Origin: Cognatilysobacter tabacisoli
GTDB lineage: Bacteria > Pseudomonadota > Gammaproteobacteria > Xanthomonadales > Xanthomonadaceae
Length of the DNA stretch: 64,000 bases
Direction: 5' to 3'
NCBI RefSeq assembly: GCF_003586305.1
Contig: NZ_QXJI01000001.1
Span: 1,550,001-1,614,000, forward strand
The first letter of the stretch is position 1. The number at the start of each line of letters is the position of its first letter. Shown piece after piece: positions 60,186 to 64,000 of the stretch. The notes beneath the pieces were generated by a model. It saw only the letters and a list, made by a program, of their open reading frames with translations, was not told where the DNA came from and made no database searches. The position numbers were made by a program, and so were the translations under genes.

Positions 60186-62306
60186 ATGCCCCGCCCCACC
60201 CTGCTCGCCGGCGCCGTGATCGTCGCCTTGGCCGCCGCGGCCCCCGCCCACGCCCAGGAAGACGCGACCGACCTCGATCGCGTCGTCGTCTCGGCCAGCA
60301 CCAGCCGCGTCCCGTATTCCGATTCCGCCCTGCCGAACACAATCACCGTCATCGACCGCGCCGCGCTCGAGCAGCAGCTCGCGCTGACGCAGGACCTGTC
60401 GCAGGTGCTGGCGAACCTGATCCCGGCATTCGCGCCGTCGCGGCAGAAGCTGACCAGCTTCGGCGAGTCGCTGCGCGGCCGCCAGCCGCTGTACATGGTC
60501 GACGGCGTGCCGCAGTCGACGCCGCTGCGCGACGGCTCGCGCGATGCGCACACGATCGACCCGGCGATGATCGAGCGCATCGAGGTGATCCACGGCGCCA
60601 ATGCGCTGCAGGGCCTCGGCGCGTCGGGCGGCATCATCAACATCATCACCAAGCGCGCTCCGCGCGGCGACGGCGACCGCTTCCACGACGTCTCGCTCGG
60701 CGCGAGCAGCGCGATGCCGGACGAAAGCGACGGCACCGGCTACCGCGCGTCGTACCTGTTCGGCACCCGCCGCGGCGCGTTCGACCTCGTCGCCGGCGCG
60801 TCGGCGGCCCGCGACGGGCTGCACTACGACGCCGACGGCCGCGCGCTGGCGGTCAACGGCGTGCAGGGCGACCTGATGGACTCGGAGTCGACCAACCTGT
60901 TCGCCAAGGCCGGCTGGGCGATCGACGACGAGCGCCGGCTGCAGCTGACCGCCAACCGCTACGACCTCGAGGGCCTGGGCCACTACGTCTCGGTGCCCGG
61001 CAATGTCGCGACCGGCACCACCGCGACTTCGGTGCGGGGCACGCCGCTGCTTGAGCCGGCGCGCAACCGCTCGACCTCGCTGACGCTGGACTACACCGAC
61101 CGCGCGCTCGCCGGCGGCTACTTCCAGGCGCAGCTGTACTGGGTCGACTTCGAGGCGCGTTACGGCGGCAGCCCGTGGGTCAACTTCTTCGGCAACGCGC
61201 CGGGGTCGATCTGGTACGACCAGTCCCAGAACGTCTCGGAGAAGGTCGGCGGCAAGTTCAGCTGGTCGCGCGGCGACCTGCTCACGCTGCCGCTGCGGCT
61301 GACGCTGGGCCTCGACGTCCAGCGCGACACCACCTACCAGGAGCTGATCGTCAGCGGGCTCAACTGGGTGCCGGAAACCAGCTACACCTCGGTGTCGCCG
61401 TTCGTGCAGGCCGAGTGGCAGCCGATCGACGCGATCACGGTGACCGGCGGCCTGCGCCACGAGCGCGGCGAGTTGGAGGTCGACGACTACACGACCCTGC
61501 CGATCTACGGCAGCCAGCGCGTCGCCGGCGGCGCGCCCACGACCAGCGAGACGCTGCCGAACCTCGGCGTGGTGTGGTCGGCCACCGACGCGCTGAAGCT
61601 GTACGCGTCGTACGCCGAGGGCTACACCGTCGCCGACATCGGCCGCGTGCTGCGCGCGATCAACCGCCCCGGCCAGGCCGTCGACCGGCTGGTCGACCTC
61701 GACCCGGTGATCGCCGACAACCGCGAAGTCGGCATCGACTACGACGACGGCCGCTGGGTCGCGCACGCGACGGCGTACTGGTCCGACTCCGACAAGGGCT
61801 CGCTGCTGGTGTACGACGCGGCGAGCGACACGTACAACGTCAGCCGCCAGCCGACCGAGATCCGCGGCGTCGAGGCGAACGTGGCGTTCAAGTTCAGCGA
61901 CGCCGGCCGCGTCGGGCTGGGCTACGCGGCCGCCGAGGGCCGCTACGACCGCAACAACGATGGGCGGCTCGACACCGACCTGGAGGGCATCAACATCAGC
62001 CCGGACCGGATCAGCGCGTTCTGGGAACAGCGCTGGTCCGACGCGTTCGCGACGCGCCTGCAGGCCAACCACGCCGACGACCGGGCGTTCGACCGCAACG
62101 GGTCGACCGTCGCGCGCTTCGACGGCTACACGACGTTCGACCTGCAGGCGCGCATCGGCCTGCCGCTCGGCGCGCTGAACGTCGGGCTCGAGAACGTCTT
62201 CGACCAGCAGTACGTTACGTACTACTCGCAGACCACGCCGTCGAACGACGACTACGTCGCCGGCCGCGGCCGCGTCTTCAGCGTCGCCTGGTCTCACCGG
62301 TTCTGA
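60186..62306 (+). CDS. TonB-dependent siderophore/iron receptor (FecA-like)
   Basis: 706 residues from the ATG at 60186, the standard length for ferric-siderophore receptors and much shorter than the two receptors at 20-26 kb. The signal peptide (LLAGAVIVALAAAAPAHA) is followed by TDLDRVVVSASTSRVPYSDS. The plug has NTITVIDRAALEQQLALTQD, SLRGRQPLYMVDGVPQSTPL and IERIEVIHGANALQGLGASGG. The barrel ends SVAWSHRF with Phe. A Fur box sits directly upstream. The PepSY protein follows after 16 bases and is often co-encoded with FecA-like receptors. Confidence 0.92.
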   Translation: MPRPTLLAGAVIVALAAAAPAHAQEDATDLDRVVVSASTSRVPYSDSALPNTITVIDRAALEQQLALTQDLSQVLANLIPAFAPSRQKLTSFGESLRGRQPLYMVDGVPQSTPLRDGSRDAHTIDPAMIERIEVIHGANALQGLGASGGIINIITKRAPRGDGDRFHDVSLGASSAMPDESDGTGYRASYLFGTRRGAFDLVAGASAARDGLHYDADGRALAVNGVQGDLMDSESTNLFAKAGWAIDDERRLQLTANRYDLEGLGHYVSVPGNVATGTTATSVRGTPLLEPARNRSTSLTLDYTDRALAGGYFQAQLYWVDFEARYGGSPWVNFFGNAPGSIWYDQSQNVSEKVGGKFSWSRGDLLTLPLRLTLGLDVQRDTTYQELIVSGLNWVPETSYTSVSPFVQAEWQPIDAITVTGGLRHERGELEVDDYTTLPIYGSQRVAGGAPTTSETLPNLGVVWSATDALKLYASYAEGYTVADIGRVLRAINRPGQAVDRLVDLDPVIADNREVGIDYDDGRWVAHATAYWSDSDKGSLLVYDAASDTYNVSRQPTEIRGVEANVAFKFSDAGRVGLGYAAAEGRYDRNNDGRLDTDLEGINISPDRISAFWEQRWSDAFATRLQANHADDRAFDRNGSTVARFDGYTTFDLQARIGLPLGALNVGLENVFDQQYVTYYSQTTPSNDDYVAGRGRVFSVAWSHRF

Positions 62307-62322
62307 CCCCGGCCACGCACGC

Positions 62323-63420
62323 ATGGTCGCCACCGCCCCGTCCGTCTCCGCCGTCTCCGCGCCGCGTGCGCGGCGGCTGCGCGGCGTGCTGTCGTGGCTG
62401 CACCTGTGGGTCGGGCTCGGCGTCGGCACGCTGTTCGCGCTGATCGGCCTGTCGGGCACGGTACTGGTGTTCCACGACGACCTGCTGCGCTGGCAACACC
62501 CGCAGCTGGTCGCGCATGACGTCCGCGCTGACGGGGCGGTGCTGGCCGACGTGCTCGCCACCTGGCGGCCGCGCGGCCTGACCGCGATCGACGTGCCCAA
62601 GCCGGGGCTGGCGGCGTGGCAGGGCTATTTCGCCGACGGCCGCCGCGGCTACTTCGCGCCCGACGACGGCGAGCTGCTGCTGATGCGCAGCGTCGGCAAC
62701 GACCCGCTGCTGTGGCTGCACGAGTTCCACACCGAACTGCTCGGCGGCGAAGCCGGCCATCAGGTCGTCGGCGTCATCGGCTGGGTTTCGCTCGGCCTGA
62801 TGCTGACCGGCCTGTACCTGTGGTGGCCGCGCCGCGGGCGCCTGGTCGCGCAGCTAAAGGTGCATGCCGGCCCGCCGGTGCGCCGCTGGCTGACCTGGCA
62901 CCGCAGCGCCGGCGTGGTGCTGCTGCCGCTGCTGCTGCTGTCGACCTTGACCGGCGTCGGCATGGTCTACCACGACGGGTCGCGCGCGCTGCTGGTCGCG
63001 CTGTTCGGCGGCGCCGATCCGCCGGGCCCGCCGCAGCGGGCACCGACCGCGGCGGCGCCGGACTGGACCCCGATCCTCGCCACCGCCGCGGCCGCGCTCC
63101 CGGATGCCCGCCTGACCCGGATCGCGCTGCCCGCGCCGGGCAGCGACGTGATCGGGTTCCGCGCGCGCAAGGCCGGCGAGTGGCACCCGAACGGACGCAG
63201 CCTGGTGTTCGTCGACGCCGCCGGCTCGCGCACGCTGCGCATCCACGACGCCACCGCGCAGCCGGCCGGCGCCCGCATCAGCGAGGCGATCTACCCGCTG
63301 CACATCGGCTCGGTCGGCGGCGCCGCGTACCGCTGGCTGACCGCGCTGGCCGGGCTGCTGCCGGCCTTCCTGCTGGTGACCGGCTTCCTGTTCTGGCGGC
63401 GCCGGCGCGGCAAGCGCTGA
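62323..63420 (+). CDS. PepSY-associated inner-membrane protein (possible ferric-siderophore reductase)
   Basis: 365 residues. Four membrane helices: about 23-47 (LSWLHLWVGLGVGTLFALIG), 150-170 (GVIGWVSLGLMLTGLYLWW), 197-215 (SAGVVLLPLLLLSTLTGVGM) and the last at 338-358. PepSY-TM hallmarks include the histidines in LHLWVGL, EFHTELLGGEAGHQVVG and TWHRSAGVV, which may bind heme, and the basic end WRRRRGKR. Such proteins are thought to reduce ferric siderophores after import. Iron-repressed together with the receptor. Confidence 0.85.
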   Translation: MVATAPSVSAVSAPRARRLRGVLSWLHLWVGLGVGTLFALIGLSGTVLVFHDDLLRWQHPQLVAHDVRADGAVLADVLATWRPRGLTAIDVPKPGLAAWQGYFADGRRGYFAPDDGELLLMRSVGNDPLLWLHEFHTELLGGEAGHQVVGVIGWVSLGLMLTGLYLWWPRRGRLVAQLKVHAGPPVRRWLTWHRSAGVVLLPLLLLSTLTGVGMVYHDGSRALLVALFGGADPPGPPQRAPTAAAPDWTPILATAAAALPDARLTRIALPAPGSDVIGFRARKAGEWHPNGRSLVFVDAAGSRTLRIHDATAQPAGARISEAIYPLHIGSVGGAAYRWLTALAGLLPAFLLVTGFLFWRRRRGKR

Positions 63421-63459
63421 CGCCGGGCCGCGGGAGCCCCCGCCGCTACAATGGCCGGC

Positions 63460-64000
63460 ATGCGCATCGGGCCCCACGACATCACGCCCCGAGTGATCCT
63501 GGCCCCGATGGCCGGGGTCACCGACAAGCCGTTCCGGATGCTGTGCAAGCGGCTCGGTGCCGGGCTGTGCGTGTCGGAAATGACGACCTCGGACCCGCGC
63601 TTCTGGTCGACCGCGAAATCGCGCCACCGCATGGACCACGTCGGCGAGCCGGCGCCGATCAGCGTGCAGATCGCCGGCACCGTGCCCGAGGTGATGGCGC
63701 AGGCCGCCCGCTACAACGTCGACCACGGCGCGCAGATCATCGACATCAACATGGGCTGCCCGGCCAAGAAGGTCTGCAACGCCTGGGCGGGCTCGGCGCT
63801 GATGCGCGACGAGGCGCTGGTCGCGCGCATCCTCGAGGCTGTCGTCGCCGCCGTCGACGTGCCGGTGACGCTGAAGATCCGCACCGGCTGGGCCGCCGAC
63901 CGGAAGAATGCGCTGGCAATCGCGCGCATCGCGCAGGAAGCCGGCATCGCCTCGCTGGCCGTGCACGGCCGCACCCGCGACCAGCAGTACACCGGCGTGG
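63460..64000 (+). CDS. dusB: tRNA-dihydrouridine synthase B, N-terminal part (runs off window)
   Basis: The first 180 residues are in the window. FMN-dependent reduction of uridines in the D-loop of t[23 protein letters not shown] is the Dus signature, then [40 protein letters not shown] (catalytic Cys within this block), LKIRTGW and [15 protein letters not shown]. The DusB class is favoured by GCPAKKVCN. The ATG at 63460 is used; an in-frame ATG at 63451 overlaps a -10-like TACAAT (63446-63451). Confidence 0.93.
   Translation, partial: MRIGPHDITPRVILAPMAGVTDKPFRMLCKRLGAGLCVSEMTTSDPRFWSTAKSRHRMDHVGEPAPISVQIAGTVPEVMAQAARYNVDHGAQIIDINMGCPAKKVCNAWAGSALMRDEALVARILEAVVAAVDVPVTLKIRTGWAADRKNALAIARIAQEAGIASLAVHGRTRDQQYTGV

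Overview
The window is about 70% GC, densely coded, and carries chromosomal housekeeping and envelope genes with no insertion sequence, phage or plasmid signature. The gene set points to a gammaproteobacterium of the Xanthomonadaceae (Lysobacter/Luteimonas-like): a metX-metB-hom operon behind an S-box leader, long TonB-dependent receptors whose signal peptides share an LRDAI-x-FAL core, otsB-GH15-otsA, a GTP-type PEP carboxykinase, an Hc1/AlgP-like lysine-alanine repeat protein, and gcvT-gcvH without gcvP beside them. The genus is an inference; the sequence does not settle it.

Layout. 0-2.2 kb: the 5' end of a propeller sensor gene leaving the window, then yceI - cytochrome b561 - yceI. 2.2-7.6 kb: glutaredoxin-like protein, L-serine dehydratase, and the reverse-strand metX-metB-hom operon behind a SAM-I riboswitch. 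7.7-18.9 kb: beta-propeller lipoprotein, M23 peptidase, prfC, a sulfotransferase/Asp-hydroxylase pair, hemolysin III, AsmA, CBS protein, GT2, mtgA and hslO. 19-29.4 kb: a secreted protein of unknown function, two paralogous TonB-dependent receptors with near-identical promoter and leader architecture, then two Fe(II)/2-oxoglutarate oxygenases and a TPR-sulfotransferase. 29.4-35.2 kb: pckG, a TetR regulator divergent from fadE, and a hotdog protein. 35.3-40.7 kb: trehalose operon otsB-GH15-otsA and an MFS/nucleotide-carrier-like protein. 40.8-46.5 kb: GMC oxidoreductase, LemA-M48 peptidase pair, serine hydrolase. 46.7-51.5 kb: histone-like protein, a 1.15 kb stretch without a convincing gene (with a candidate small RNA), gcvT-gcvH, NfeD-SPFH pair. 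51.5-59.9 kb: ECF sigma, putative anti-sigma, PDZ protein, aldo/keto reductase, a yybP-ykoY (Mn2+) riboswitch with its GDT1-family gene, GGDEF protein, nucleoside transporter and PfkB kinase. 60-64 kb: a Fur-boxed siderophore-type TonB receptor with a PepSY membrane protein, then the start of dusB.

How the genes work together. Methionine synthesis is under a SAM-sensing leader, manganese export under a Mn-sensing leader, and iron uptake under a Fur box. fadE appears to be controlled by the divergent TetR protein through an inverted repeat that overlaps its -10 box. The most intriguing part is 20-29 kb, where two outer-membrane receptors sit beside a TPR-sulfotransferase and two Fe/2OG oxygenases, the two reverse-strand enzyme genes being packed directly behind pckG. 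A second, unrelated sulfotransferase + Fe/2OG hydroxylase pair lies at 11.5-12.75 kb. This suggests coupled hydroxylation/sulfation of an unknown substrate, which I propose only as a hypothesis.
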